This document shows positions 25,301 to 36,583 of a stretch of 64,000 bases of DNA, piece by piece (position 1 is the stretch's first letter; every line of letters starts with the position of its first letter). Position numbers and translations under genes: made by a program. Origin of the DNA: Apiosordaria backusii (Eukaryota > Ascomycota > Sordariomycetes > Sordariales > Lasiosphaeriaceae); NCBI GenBank assembly GCA_030549205.1, contig JAUKTV010000001.1, forward strand, positions 2,046,001-2,110,000, given 5' to 3'. The notes beneath the pieces are model-generated. The model saw only the letters and a program-made list of their open reading frames with translations. It did no database searches and was not told where the DNA came from.

Positions 25301-28300
25301 CACAAGACCGCCACGACATTAATGTTGTCAAAAGTGAAGCGACAAAAAAAAAACCGTGGTTTTGTTCCGCTGGTAGTGTACGCGCTGGGGCATAGTCCCA
25401 TGACTCCTCAGCTTTCAGGCTGACCTGTGGGGAACCCGGGAAAGCCATGCTGGCGGGACGGGAAACCCTATGATGATTGGGACGAGCTGCCGTGCATTGC
25501 CGTGGAGTGTTTGTGACAGAGGCGGGCAGATCCGGCCTATGGGAGGATTGTGGCCTCTCCGAATAGTGGTGATCTCTGATTTGGCTGGATAGCCGAAAAC
25601 GTCATTTTTTAAGCTCGTTGTCTGTTGGCCATTGAATTTCGACGAACACACGATACTGTCTAGGAGAGACTTGGCTCAGCTTTTGGCGTCAGCGGCCGCT
25701 TGCGAGAGGGGGCTGACATGACCCACAGATCAGTGAAATCGTTATGACGCATTCCGAGTCTAGACTTTTGGGCACTATCGAGTGCCCTTCTCTTGCCTAG
25801 AAGGAAGAGAGATAATTCCGGGAGAATACAAAAGTTGGGGTTGAAGGCTGTGTGAAAACGGGATCAGGACACACCTGGGGAAGCGAGTAAACCAGCCAAT
25901 CCAACGCGTTCAAGACAGAAAAGGGTGGTGTGGACTACCCGCAAAGAACCACACCCTCTTGTGCGGGTACCTATGATGCGATTCCAACCCACCGAAAAAT
26001 GCAAGTAAGATCTGCGAAAAGCTGAGACGGAAACCAGTCGGTGGGAATTCTGGACATAATCCGCACATCCGGTCGAACCATTGGTGACACAATATGCGTT
26101 GCCTGCCGTCTTTATCAGCCGTTTACCAGCTGCGTTTCCATTTGGGACCCGGGACAGGGAATCGGGTCGTCGTCTTAACAATGGAAAGATGGGCTTCTGA
26201 ATGGTGCAATTGTGAAATTCTTCAAGCCAGTAAAATGGTAAAGATTCTCTACTTCGGCATGAGAGGCTCCAAGCAGGTGTAACCGAACTGTCTGAGCGTG
26301 CTGTCGACTGCGCAGATTGGTCAGGCCGAATCTTCTCACAGTTTCACAGTGTGCAGGAATTCAGATGCACCCTGATTTTACACGGCCCCAAACTCACCAC
26401 CGTTAGCCAAGGCGCGATGGTTACGAACATCTCGTGGCCTTCCGGGTTCTGACGGCGATTTTTTCTCCACTTGTTAGGGTTGAGATCGGAGGAACGAAAG
26501 AAAAAGCAACTCTCCCTATTGACGAACCAACTTGTTTCTGTTCGTCTGTCAGAAAGTGCCCCAGATGTCAACCTGAGCAGGTGTGGGAGGACACAGGCGC
26601 CCAGTTGTATAGGTGTTGCTGATGGTGCCTGAATTTCAATTTGTTGTTAATCAAAAGCCGCATAATGAAATTACACTGAAGCTATTCTCAGAAAATGCAG
26701 TATAGGATGAGGGTTTGGAACAATGGAAGCGAAGGTCTTGAGCATGCTTGGCTGTCGAACGGTTGCGCGTGTCGCTTCCAGCCGCCCAGGGCTGCATGAA
26801 AGGTGATTTCGTGCAGAACAAGCCAACTAAGGCTTCACCGACGGCCGCTACGGTGAAGACTTTTCGCTGCTTGAGGCATGTTTAGGGCTGGATGTTTCCG
26901 CCTCCCGCGAGAATAAAAAGATGCGGCGCAGTCCCATTTTCACAAGGTGAGATGGCATCGTGGCGTAAAGATGGTTGGTCACGGTAGATCTCGAGAAACC
27001 AACTCCCGTTCGTCCTTTGACTGGCTATAAGCACCGAACTTTGTCTGTCGGCTGTCGGTACGGAATACGGCGTCTGCGACTGCCCAGGCTTGGAGACCAG
27101 CTCTGAGCCCATCATGACGGGTGGGGATTGGATACAGAGAATGCGCAGCCTCTGGCTTCCTGTCGGCGTGCCGTGTCAGTGGCACAATTGAAAGACCTGC
27201 GGTGGATCGGAGAGGCCCGATACGTTGCTCACCGCGGGGAAGGATCGATTCACTCCACCGACGTTCAAACGGGCAGGATGGGTTCTCCTTCGACAATTCC
27301 GCAATATATTTGGCTCCACACCCTGATCTCAAGATATGCAGTTGGCAGTTTTGACAGAGCAAGCCAAGCGTTGAAGTGCGAGGCATCAGCCGTGTGGTGA
27401 GACTGATGAATGAGACACAAGACTTCATTCAGTGTTCAGCCCCCGCAACGGTCACGGGGCTGCATGATTCCCGTTTCCCAAGCTTCAGTCATCCACGTCG
27501 GCAGTTAACAGCCTCCTTGGCCGAATCTGAGGTCATCAACCACTGAGGCAGCGATCGCACACGAGTGATATCATGTCCGCCGTCGGGTCATGCTGCACAT
27601 TCACGACGGGGCACAACTGAGCTGGGAGGGATTCACCGCTCTGAACTGCTGCAAGAGAATATCACGGCTTGCAATTCGACACCAGAGAGATCTCATATTC
27701 AGTCAGTGCTCTTTCCACTTGCTTAATTGGGCAACTGTGGGAAGCGGAATCGAAGAGCGAGTGATCAACCCCTGTCCCACATATCCCTGCTCGAAATGCG
27801 GGTCGACCAGGTATCCAGGGCGTGCCAGGCAGCCAGGGACATGGCAGTGGCTTGACTTCGAAGCAGCCGGTCCTTCGTGCACGCCCAGTTTATTGCCCCC
27901 TGGCAAATCCACACCCACCCCCTCTCGGCCCCTCCATCGTAACTGGACCCTGTTCCCCCGGCCCCATTCAGAGGAAGCCTCCGTCTCCCAATGAGAAGCC
28001 TTGCTTCCAAATCCAACCTCGGGGCAGATGCACCTTTTGGACGGAGCGGCAGGGCGACGACCCTCGATCAGCTCCATGGAACAACGCCCCGCTCGTCCAT
28101 GGCGGCCAAGCTGGCCGAGGTCCCCCCCTCAGTCCACCTGGTGAAATGCGCACCATGGCAGTTGTGGGCTTCCAGACTCCCATGAATGCTACCCTTGACC
28201 CCAGAGGCACATCTTGACACCAGTCTTCCCCAATGTACATATGTCCCACACCCCCCGACGCGACCCTGCCAGTCACCTTGCTCTCTGGTGATTTTCCCTT

Positions 28301-28818
28301 CTCTTCTTCCCTTCCTTCATACCCAGCATCGGTGGCGAGCACATTGAAGATCCGCTCCTTTACCCATACCAACGAACAATCCTTTCCCCAGCCCAGACCA
28401 CGTTGGCCCTTCTCATCCTGCCGTGATACTTCTTTGCGCGACGTTCCACCTTGATCTGTTTTACCGAGACCGACCTCCTCGTACCGCCTGATAGCAACCG
28501 AACCGAAACATTTAGGACTGGATTCCGAGCTTAATGGCTTCTTAGCTTTGTGTGTGTGCGCCTTCATCGCCATAGCTTCCACCGCCTCGCCTCACCCACC
28601 GAGTAGTCAACTGGAGGACTCGACTGTGTTGGAATTGGAACTAGGACCTGGGACCTTGGAACTTGGAACTTTTGTTGAATAAGCCTTGGGTGGTTATCGA
28701 TCACAACTCTAGTTCAACCCGGCCATCTGGATCGGGGTTAGCGACAAAAAGCGGGCGGATTTCATTCTGGGATAAACGTGGAGAGCCGACCAGGTCGGTC
28801 ATTCGAAAAGACGCCAAC
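19363..28818. other. 9.4 kb region with no convincing gene
   Basis: Open frames up to about 250 codons exist (for example 19919-20662 plus and 22388-23140 minus). They are rich in Ser, Arg and Cys, have no recognisable domain and do not join across plausible introns. Base composition is close to the rest of the window, not AT-rich, so I see no sign of RIP-degraded transposons. It contains T-rich tracts (22135-22185), several A-runs of 9-10 bases (around 23965, 24285 and 25345) and a CACGTG box at 21974. It may be an extended regulatory region for the receptor gene, or carry non-coding transcripts. Confidence 0.55.
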
Positions 28819-30570
28819 ATGTCGAACGGAACAGAAATACAATGCCCGAAGCCTTTCCTCAACATCCTTGATTATACCGATGGCGGCTGTAAGTCTCAGT
28901 TTTTTGCTCGATGGAGCACCCATGGATGCTAATACCCATGGTTTTGCAGTCATAGAAGGCAGAGTCTGCCAGCCATATTTCACCGAAACGTGCTGCTTAC
29001 CATGCCCCATGACACAATGGGCCTACCCAGACACCTTCGAGACGATGAGCGAGGCGGCCAACTGGGTGTCGGTTGTGAGCACAGTTGGCTGCGTTTTTCT
29101 CCTACTCTCTTGGGCCGTGCTGCCTGTTGATAAGACCTTTCGGCATTATCTCAGTATCTGCTTGACCACGGCAGTGGTGTTTATGAATGTAGGTTGGACG
29201 TGATGGCAAGCTAGACTGGTGCGGAAATGCTGACAATGCTCGACAGCTTGGTTTCGTCATTCCTCTCGCAGCTCAACCCGAACAATGCTTCGACGATATT
29301 ACGCCCAACTCCATGAAGACGAGCTCAGTGTGTGCGGCATCCGGCATGTTCATCATCTTGGGAGGTTGGGCAGGTGTTTTGTGGGTGTTTCTGCGCGCTC
29401 TCTCTCTGCACCTCCAGATTTGCTGGCAGCTCGTTGTTGGCCGCAACTTCATGTGGTTTGCTCAGATCATCGGCTGGGGCATTCCCGGTATTGGCGTCAT
29501 CCTCGCCTTTCTTCTGAGCGGCGTGTCTTTCCGGTTCGGACAGTCATGCCATATCAACCACAAGAACAGTCTTGCCGACCTCTGGATCCCCCTCCTGGTC
29601 TTTTCCGGCATGACTATCATCATCCAGTTCGCGACATTTGGCTACTGTATCAAGGTCTACCTCGCGTCGTTGGCCGATAACAGCGCTTCCACCGAGGGTT
29701 CCAACATGCCGTCTTACACCAACAGCATCCGGACCATGACTCCCAAGCAAGCCTATCGCCGCGTACGACGTGTTATTGCGCTGCAATGGAGAGGTATCGC
29801 CATTGTCTTGATTATTATCGCCGATGTCATCTTCTTTTCTGTCGTTTTCGTCTTCCAGGACAACACCGTCGAGGCTGTCAGGCATGACAATACTATTGCT
29901 CGTCCCTGGGCTCTCTGCTTGCTTGCCAACGGAGGGGAAAAGGAGCCCTGCCTGAAGCTGGCCAGTGCTTTGGTGGTCAATATGCCAACTGTTGGCGCCG
30001 TTCTTTTCCTTCTCGGGGTAAATTTCCTACTCACCCTGTTTGTCACTCGAGGGTCACAGTTTGCTAACGTCCTTTTCTGTCTAGATGAACGGCATTTGGC
30101 TCTGCCTCCTCCTCGGCCGCTGGTCCATGATTACGGGCTGGCGTGATTTGTTGATCTCCTCTCCTAGCCGGAGCAAGAGGGAGTTTGTCTCAGTCGATGC
30201 GCGGCTCGACGACCTGAAGAAAGACACACGTTCGTACGAGATGCTATCCCGGGATGATTCCGGGAAGGTAATGGACCACTCAGTAACACCCTCCGTAGTG
30301 ACTCCGATCTCCCCTACGCTGGCTAGATCACAGATGGGGAGCCCCAACCAAGACCCCGAGAGCGGCCGTCGCACGCCCGACTTTTTCGGTCAAACCCAGA
30401 GATACCACACGCCGGCCAGATCATTCTCCTCCCCGCGCCCACCACAGCAACCGCAACAAGCGACAGTGACTTGGGATCCCACGGAGACATATGCTCGGGG
30501 ACAATCACCATATCCCCAAGACAACAACCCCAACAACTATGTCAACCCACTGGGCATGAACAGGTTATGA
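28819..30570 (+). CDS. Seven-transmembrane receptor with Frizzled/Smoothened-like membrane region
   Basis: This is probably a plasma-membrane G-protein-coupled receptor of the fungal Frizzled-like class; the ligand is unknown. Exons are 28819-28888, 28950-29188, 29247-30017 and 30085-30570 (522 codons, 521 residues). The extracellular N-terminus of about 60 residues is Cys-rich (C9, C30, C38, C39, C42). Seven hydrophobic segments follow at about 62-82, 90-112, 132-155, 173-195, 214-240, 290-312 and 345-375. The loop after helix 2 carries further Cys residues. The cytoplasmic tail (about 390-521) is Ser/Thr/Pro/Gln-rich, with a PRPPQQPQQATVTW stretch, as in receptors regulated by phosphorylation. 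There is no obvious cleaved signal peptide. The family call rests on topology and recalled similarity to the Frizzled membrane region (Pfam PF01534). Confidence 0.88.
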
Positions 30571-32142
30571 AGATAATGACGACGCGACGCCAAAAATCTA
30601 GAAAATTTATTCTGTACCTTAATATTTCGGAAAATGACGGCGGGGAAGGAGGGATACCCAGGTTCAATTCACTACACATATTTAGCACCATCATTTGCGG
30701 CCATACGCGAGTACCAATGCCGCCTTTTGCACCAACACTGTACAATACTCACCAGATAGAAGAATCGACAGAGCGACAGACCACGATTTGTCGCCATTGC
30801 CGAAAGGTCAAGATATTTATGTCATTTGCCTGATTGAGCTTCAAGTTTCAGCCACCAAATGTCGAAAGGGGTAGAATGACGAGAGAGATGGGAAAAAGAC
30901 AAGAAAATTGTCAAGAGCCACTCCAATATCAAGTCCTCGCCGGTTCACGGTTCGCGGAATTGTCGGGTCTCCTGGGGCGAACTGGGATGTGACTGACTCG
31001 CTCCCACCCTCCGGTAGCACCAACATCACGATACAAACCTGACGATATCACCGTCATCGCGGGTTCGTCGGGAGTGAGGAAGTAGGTTGGCCGGATATGG
31101 TCGAAGAGAAGCGGCAGGTCGCGCAGCATGATTACGGGCACCTCATGCCAACAGGTCGATGGAACTGGGCTTGTTTGGTTTCCTTGTTGTTGTCAAACGA
31201 TCGATATGGGAAAAACAGCTGTAACGGGATTTGAGGAATTCATTATTCTGTACATAGATAATTCTCGGAAGAGAGACCGAAATAGATTTTCTCTTGTGTT
31301 TTTCAAAGACAACTTGCAAAAGAACATGGCAACCTACTGTGATATCTAGAAATTGGTGTGTGCTGTTTGCGGGGAATTCCTGGAGAAGAGAGCGCCAAGA
31401 CTGCCAAAACGGCTGCTTGCGCTTGAGCAGCTGCAGCCCTGGCAGCTGTGGGTGGGTGCCGGGCGTGGGAAACCTGCCATGTCGAGACCCTGCAGCTCGT
31501 GGTCCATCCAATTCATCCACGGCCATTGTTGTGTCGTGACCTCGCCCGAGGCCAGCGACAGCCTTCCCGGTTCTCGCTCAGCGCGGGTTCGCCTTCCAAC
31601 AACACCACCTTCCCCTGTTCATCTGATTTTGCTTTGTTCCGGCTCTCGAAACAAACCTGACTTGTGCGATTCCCAACTTCCCGGAACATCCGCGCTGTCA
31701 GCTGCTGCTTATAAACTCGCCCGAACCAGTCGGACTCTACCTGTTCCGGTCCTTGCTCTTGGTTTTGGATACTATGGCGTCTTTCAATATTTCGAGAGAC
31801 TGAGACCCGACTTAACATTATTGAACAACAAGCAATTCAGCTCGACACGTATTACCGCTGTGTATACATACAGACCAACATTATCGTTTCAGTGTTTCCC
31901 CCCATCCGAGCGGCGGCGCAGACACACCCACGGAGAATTACACCTTCGACTCTCCACTGCTTACATAGCATAGCTTACATAGCTTACTTTTCTAACTCTC
32001 AACCGAGTCACGACAGCTACCTACCTAGCTAGCTAGCTCAATCCACCAAGCGACGACGACGACGACGACGACGGCACTCACCTCGAAGCCCTCTCTCCTT
32101 CCTTTCCACCGTTGCCACTACGAAACAAAAAGTCGACACCAC
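30571..32142. other. Intergenic between receptor and GH5 genes
   Basis: The 3' flank of the receptor gene and the promoter and leader of the GH5 gene. No gene is recognised. Short repeats cluster just upstream of the GH5 start: three CTTACATAG-like copies at about 31958-31985, CTAC/TAGC repeats at 32017-32038, and a CGA tract. Confidence 0.6.
32051..32073 (+). repeat. (CGA)n microsatellite in the GH5 leader
   Basis: Seven to eight CGA/GAC units lie about 70-90 bp upstream of the GH5 start codon, next to TAGC and CTAC repeats. The tract is probably in the 5' UTR. Confidence 0.9.
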
Positions 32143-33441
32143 ATGTCCCGACCGCCACCAATGTTCCTCACACTGTTAGCCATCCTCTTGCTGGGGACAT
32201 ACTTCTTCCGCCTCTGGCGCGCCGAAGCCGCCCTCGCCATTCCCTGGACCCCGCCGCCAGACGCCCGTTTATTCAGTCAGCGGCCCCTCCCAGCTCCCAT
32301 TGAAGCCTCGTTCCTTCCCTCCACCGTCGCCTTAAAAGAAACCGATTCTGTTTCTGGCTATGTCCTCCCGTTGAAAACCCAAGGACGCAACATTGTCGAC
32401 CAGGCGGGCAAGCGCTTTAAGCTGTCCAGTGTAAACTGGTACGGCGCGTCGGACGAGCTGTTCATTCCCGGCGGGTTGGACATTCAGCACCGGAGCACGA
32501 TAGCAAAAACGATTAAAAAGCTTGGGTTTAATTCTGTGCGGATGCCATATAGCGACGAGATGGTTGTGAAGAACCCGACTATACTCCCGCATTTGTTGGC
32601 GGAAAATCAGGACTTGATTGGACAAAGGGCGTTGGATGTTTTTGTGGCTTGTGTGGAGGCGTTGACGGACGAGGGGATAGCGGTGATTGTGAATGATCAT
32701 ATTACTACTGCGACGTGGTGCTGCGGGGCGGATCCGTGTGATGCCAGTTGGAGCAATGATTGGTTGCCGGGGGTGGTTTGCAAGGTGAGGCAGACGGAGG
32801 AGGATTGGATTGATAACTGGGAGACGGTGATGGGGAGGTTGATCAAGAATGAGTTGGTGATTGGGGCGGATTTGAGGAATGAGGTTAGGGGGGTTTGGGG
32901 GACTATGCCTTGGGATCGGTGGGCGAGCGCGGCAGAGAAGGCGGGGAATAGGTTGTTGAGGATGAAGAAGGACTGGCTGATTATTGTGGGAGGGACGGAG
33001 AGTGGGAATGACTTGACGGGGGTGAGGAGGAGGCCGGTGAGCTTGGAGGTGGAGGATAGGGTGGTGTACTCGGCGCATGTGTATTCTTGGAGCGGGTGGG
33101 GGAGCCTTGAGGGGAGGTACTCTAAGAGGACGTATCCGAGTTTTGTGGGTGCCATGAGGAAAAATTGGGCGTATTTGGTCGAGGGGGATGTGGCCCCCGT
33201 GTGGATTGGGGAGTTTGGGGCGCCGGATGAGCCGGGGAGGGGGGATGCGAATTACTGGGAGAATTTGATGAAGTACTTGAAGAGTATTGATGCGGATTTT
33301 GGGTATTGGGCGATTAACCCGAGGAAGCCAAAGGAGAATGAGAAGGAGACGTATTCGCTTGTGGAGGATGACTGGGTTACGCCGGTGCTGGATTACAGGA
33401 TGAAGGACATGACGGAGTTGATGAGGATTGGGCATGAGTAA
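32143..33441 (+). CDS. GH5 family glycoside hydrolase with N-terminal membrane anchor
   Basis: A retaining beta-glycosidase of the cellulase (GH5) clan A fold; the substrate cannot be told from sequence. Single exon, 432 residues. Residues about 7-24 (MFLTLLAILLLGTYFFRLW) form one hydrophobic segment with no clear signal-peptidase site, so it looks like a type II anchor. The catalytic domain begins near residue 80 (GRNIVDQAGKRFKLSSVNWYG). The acid/base is in DLRNEV (E247) and the nucleophile in VWIGEFG (E357), the two GH5 hallmark motifs. Other conserved positions include LGFNSVRMPYSDEM and the AHVYSW strand. Four Cys at 193-213 (WCCGADPC and VVCK) may form disulphides. Codons shift from C-ending at the 5' end to G- and T-ending in the second half. 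Confidence 0.9.
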   Translation: MSRPPPMFLTLLAILLLGTYFFRLWRAEAALAIPWTPPPDARLFSQRPLPAPIEASFLPSTVALKETDSVSGYVLPLKTQGRNIVDQAGKRFKLSSVNWYGASDELFIPGGLDIQHRSTIAKTIKKLGFNSVRMPYSDEMVVKNPTILPHLLAENQDLIGQRALDVFVACVEALTDEGIAVIVNDHITTATWCCGADPCDASWSNDWLPGVVCKVRQTEEDWIDNWETVMGRLIKNELVIGADLRNEVRGVWGTMPWDRWASAAEKAGNRLLRMKKDWLIIVGGTESGNDLTGVRRRPVSLEVEDRVVYSAHVYSWSGWGSLEGRYSKRTYPSFVGAMRKNWAYLVEGDVAPVWIGEFGAPDEPGRGDANYWENLMKYLKSIDADFGYWAINPRKPKENEKETYSLVEDDWVTPVLDYRMKDMTELMRIGHE

Positions 33442-34008
33442 GTAAAAAGGAGCAAAATGGCATTGGTTAGGAGTTGGGAAGAACAAAAGGTGTGATACTC
33501 TCTGTACATGTTCATGGCGTTTGAAGCGTTAACTTGGCATGGAGTTGTTTGCTTTGTATATATATATGTTTATATTTACTGCTACAGTTGATACCATTGG
33601 CAGCGTTAGATTGGTTTAGATAGGCGCTGTGGATACCTTAGTTGTACGACAGGACTTCAAGAGAATTATATTTCTATCCGATATCTTATAGCGAATGGAT
33701 ACAAATTGCTCCGTCTTTTGTTTTGCCCATCAAGGTGTGATCCGCAGTGACGTACCCCCAGTTGGCGCTCTCCCACTGCTGCGCAACGCTTATCGATAGT
33801 GCGTGACCACAGCCATTTGGCACTGACCTTCCGGCAGCCCGCCGATCCAAGGCTTTCAGTCTTAAACTATCAAACATCGATACCTGTCACAAACTCTAAT
33901 CCTCCGGTTCCTTCTTCTCTATAAAAATACGCAGCTGTCCACGAAATTGGCTTCTCCTCCAGCTATGTCCAAACACCAACCACGAACCCCTCATCTTCTT
34001 CCCAGGAC
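33442..34008. other. Intergenic: GH5 3' flank and CRT10 promoter
   Basis: Contains a TATATATATATG tract at about 33557-33568 in the GH5 3' flank and a TATA-like box followed by a short upstream reading frame in front of the CRT10 gene. Both of the latter are listed separately. Confidence 0.7.
33920..33927 (+). promoter_or_regulatory. TATA-like box upstream of the CRT10 gene
   Basis: The sequence TATAAAAA lies 45 bp upstream of the upstream ATG and 89 bp upstream of the main ATG. This is a plausible distance for a transcription start near 33950. Seen in sequence; function is inferred. Confidence 0.45.
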
Positions 34009-34012
34009 ATGA
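33965..34012 (+). promoter_or_regulatory. Upstream open reading frame overlapping the CRT10 start codon
   Basis: An ATG at 33965 opens a 15-residue frame whose TGA (34010-34012) overlaps the tandem ATGATG of the main gene. If transcription begins upstream of 33965, this would allow translational control or termination-reinitiation. Confidence 0.5.
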
Positions 34013-36583
34013 TGAACACCGAGGCGGATACCCAGCAGCAGCAGGCAGAGGCGGGGTACGATGAAGTCTACGTCCATCCAGTCTGTCATGTACAGACTCC
34101 CGAGAACAGGGTAGGTCCCGCCACTTTACTTACCAGGAATATTCTCTCTCCGCCTCGAGATTCAATCGCTAATCGTTGATATTTGATTTGCAATGCGAAC
34201 AGTTTGGACCTGGCATCCGAGAGAGCTTCGCGACGCATGTGAACCTGCTTGGCATGCAGGGCGGGGACGACTTTGACGACGACGATGACGAGGAGGACAG
34301 CGACGACATCGCGCCTGAGGACGATGACGAGGACGACACAGACGATGATGAACTTCCGCCATTGGAGGGCATGGGACCAGTTTTTGGGACAGACATCTGG
34401 GGATTGTACGAGCCGATGGATAACCCACACGCTCCCCAGGAGGAACCAGGTGGTTCGGGAAATGTTGTTGCGTTTCCGCAGACTGCTTGGGGGAGGTGTA
34501 ACTTGACGGCGCTTTCGCAGCGGTATAATGTAGGCTGGCATCTTTGGTCTGTTTCTTTGCAAATGGAGAGTTTCTGGACTAACAGTGTGGATTCGTGACC
34601 ACAGCTCTACTTTGCGGCCTACCAAGATAAGATCTATGTGTACCAGCCGCAACGGGCACCGCGAATCCTACCGCTGCCTTGTTTAATCCTCCACCCGGGG
34701 GTCACGAAAGTTGCATCGCTATATCCTGGGGAGCTGGATAGGAGATTTCCCCATCAGATCAACCACATGATTGTAGGGAATCTGGGGAACCTTGAAATTG
34801 TTCTGTTTGCGTTTGATGATGGCGACGTGGGAGCCTATTACACGCATACCTTGGTCCACTGGATCAAGACACATTCTAAGCACGACGGGACTGGACCTCT
34901 TACTCGACACCCTCCAAAAGCCAAGATGTTCTTCCACGAGAACGTCAGCCTCTCGGCATGGGGGTTGGCAATTCACCAGCATTCCCGCTTGATTGCGGTT
35001 GGTTCCAACAGGCACGAGGCCACCGTGTTTGCCTTTGCCCTTCCCCGCCACGACAGGGCAGGCTCCGTTGATGAGTTGGACGACTCTCCGGAGATTTGGG
35101 CTGGACAGACGGCTTTGCAGCTCCAGAAGCATTTTCAATCGAGAACGAGGACATGGAAGATAACGCTACCGCTGGGGGCCGCTGGGCACAATATACCAAG
35201 TTTGGCGTTCATTGATGACGAGCACGGCAACGCGGACAAAGTGGCGGCCATTGACATCTGGGGTGTAGTTTGGTTGCTTGACATTTGGAAGCTCGGTATT
35301 AAACCGACAACTATCCCGGCTACTCAGGATATAACCAGGTATGAGCTCAATGATGTTCTTCGCTAATGGGAACTCGGGAACATTAGGTAGACCGATGAGC
35401 TCAGCTGACTTTCAGTAGCAGATATGTTCGAGGCTGGTCCGTTATGGTCTTGCCAGATAGCGCCTTCAAACCAACAAAAAGTGTCCGTGAAGCCCTGGGG
35501 CTGCCTGGGAAGGAGATCATCCCCAATAAGGCCTCTTCGCTGGACATCACTTGCGGGCTCTACTACATCAAGGGTCTTGCTGTTAATGTTAACGACATGA
35601 TTCGCAGTCGGCCTTACGCTAACGTCTACGAACGGACGCACATATTCGGTTTTGGTCTTAATAAAGAACCGCCATCTTTTCCTGAGGAGGGCAACTCGTC
35701 ACAGTCGAGTGACTGGGAAAGCGTCAGTGGGGACTCGGACTCGGATGAAGATAGCAGCACAATCCCAAACATGACGATCAAATCGTCAGTAGACCATACG
35801 CCATCTAGTCGGCGATGGGGGGCACTCGGCAAGTCGAACTCGAGGTCATCTCAGATCAAGGACATCTCGGACGAGGTTCAGCTACGACGGGAGATTATTC
35901 CAGTGTTTGGAGAAACACCCGACCCGGGGAAACCACCACTGGCGAGCACGGCTTACAGTAGGATGTGCAATGACAGGCAAAAGAGGCTGTCCGAAATCAA
36001 AGTTGACGAACCGCAAAGCCAACTGCCAAAGGACTGTTGTTTACTCCGGACCTCGGCGGCTGATCTCGAGCTTGTTCCTTTCGACAAGACGGCGAGGAAA
36101 TTGGCATTCAAGCACATGTTGACGTTTCTGCCGCAGCCCGGCCAGCTGGGGTCGTATCAGTCTATCAACACATTTAGTCAGATGCGTTCTGAGCGCATTC
36201 ACTTGATGCTTCACGTGCCCGAGCTGTATCTGCTGGTGCTTGGGTCGGAAGTAGGGCGCGTTGCGCTCGTCACGCTGACAAAGACGTCCAAGTCGATTCA
36301 CGGAGCGCCGGTGCGAAGGGGGTTCAGAGTTGATTGTGTTCTTCCAAGGAAGGCAGAGGAGGAGAAGAGACTACGGCCGTTCTGCGCGCTGGTAGGGATG
36401 GCGATTTCCCCTGAACCGGCGCCGGGGCCCAGGGCGAAGGGACAGCTGGAGCTTTGCCCGCCGGGGATGACGAGGAGGGGACCGGTGGTGTATAGATTGA
36501 TGCTGCATTATGCGGATCATACGATTTTGATGTATGATATTGCGAGGAGGAGGGACGAAGAGGATGAGTTGATGATTTTTTAG
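34009..36583 (+). CDS. CRT10: CRT10 family protein
   Basis: The yeast family member is linked to transcriptional control of ribonucleotide reductase genes and to the Rtt101-Mms22 ubiquitin ligase. A nuclear role here is inferred from that. Exons are 34009-34110, 34203-34529, 34605-35338 and 35416-36583 (777 codons), or the last exon from 35419 if the second of two tandem acceptors is used. An acidic Asp/Glu stretch occupies about residues 51-80. Then come WD-propeller-like segments (LYFAAYQDKIYVYQPQ, GNLEIVLFAFDDGDVGAYY, LSAWGLAIHQHSRLIAVGSN). A second acidic Ser-rich insert lies in the last exon (SQSSDWESVSGDSDSDEDSS). The C-terminal part includes PELYLLVLGSEVGRVALVTL and YRLMLHYADHTILMYDI. 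The first of two consecutive ATGs is taken as the start. Confidence 0.82.

Noticed and set aside
32332..33486. Antisense frame of about 384 codons opposite GH5
   Set aside because: Pro/Arg/His-rich product produced by the G-ending codons of the sense gene.
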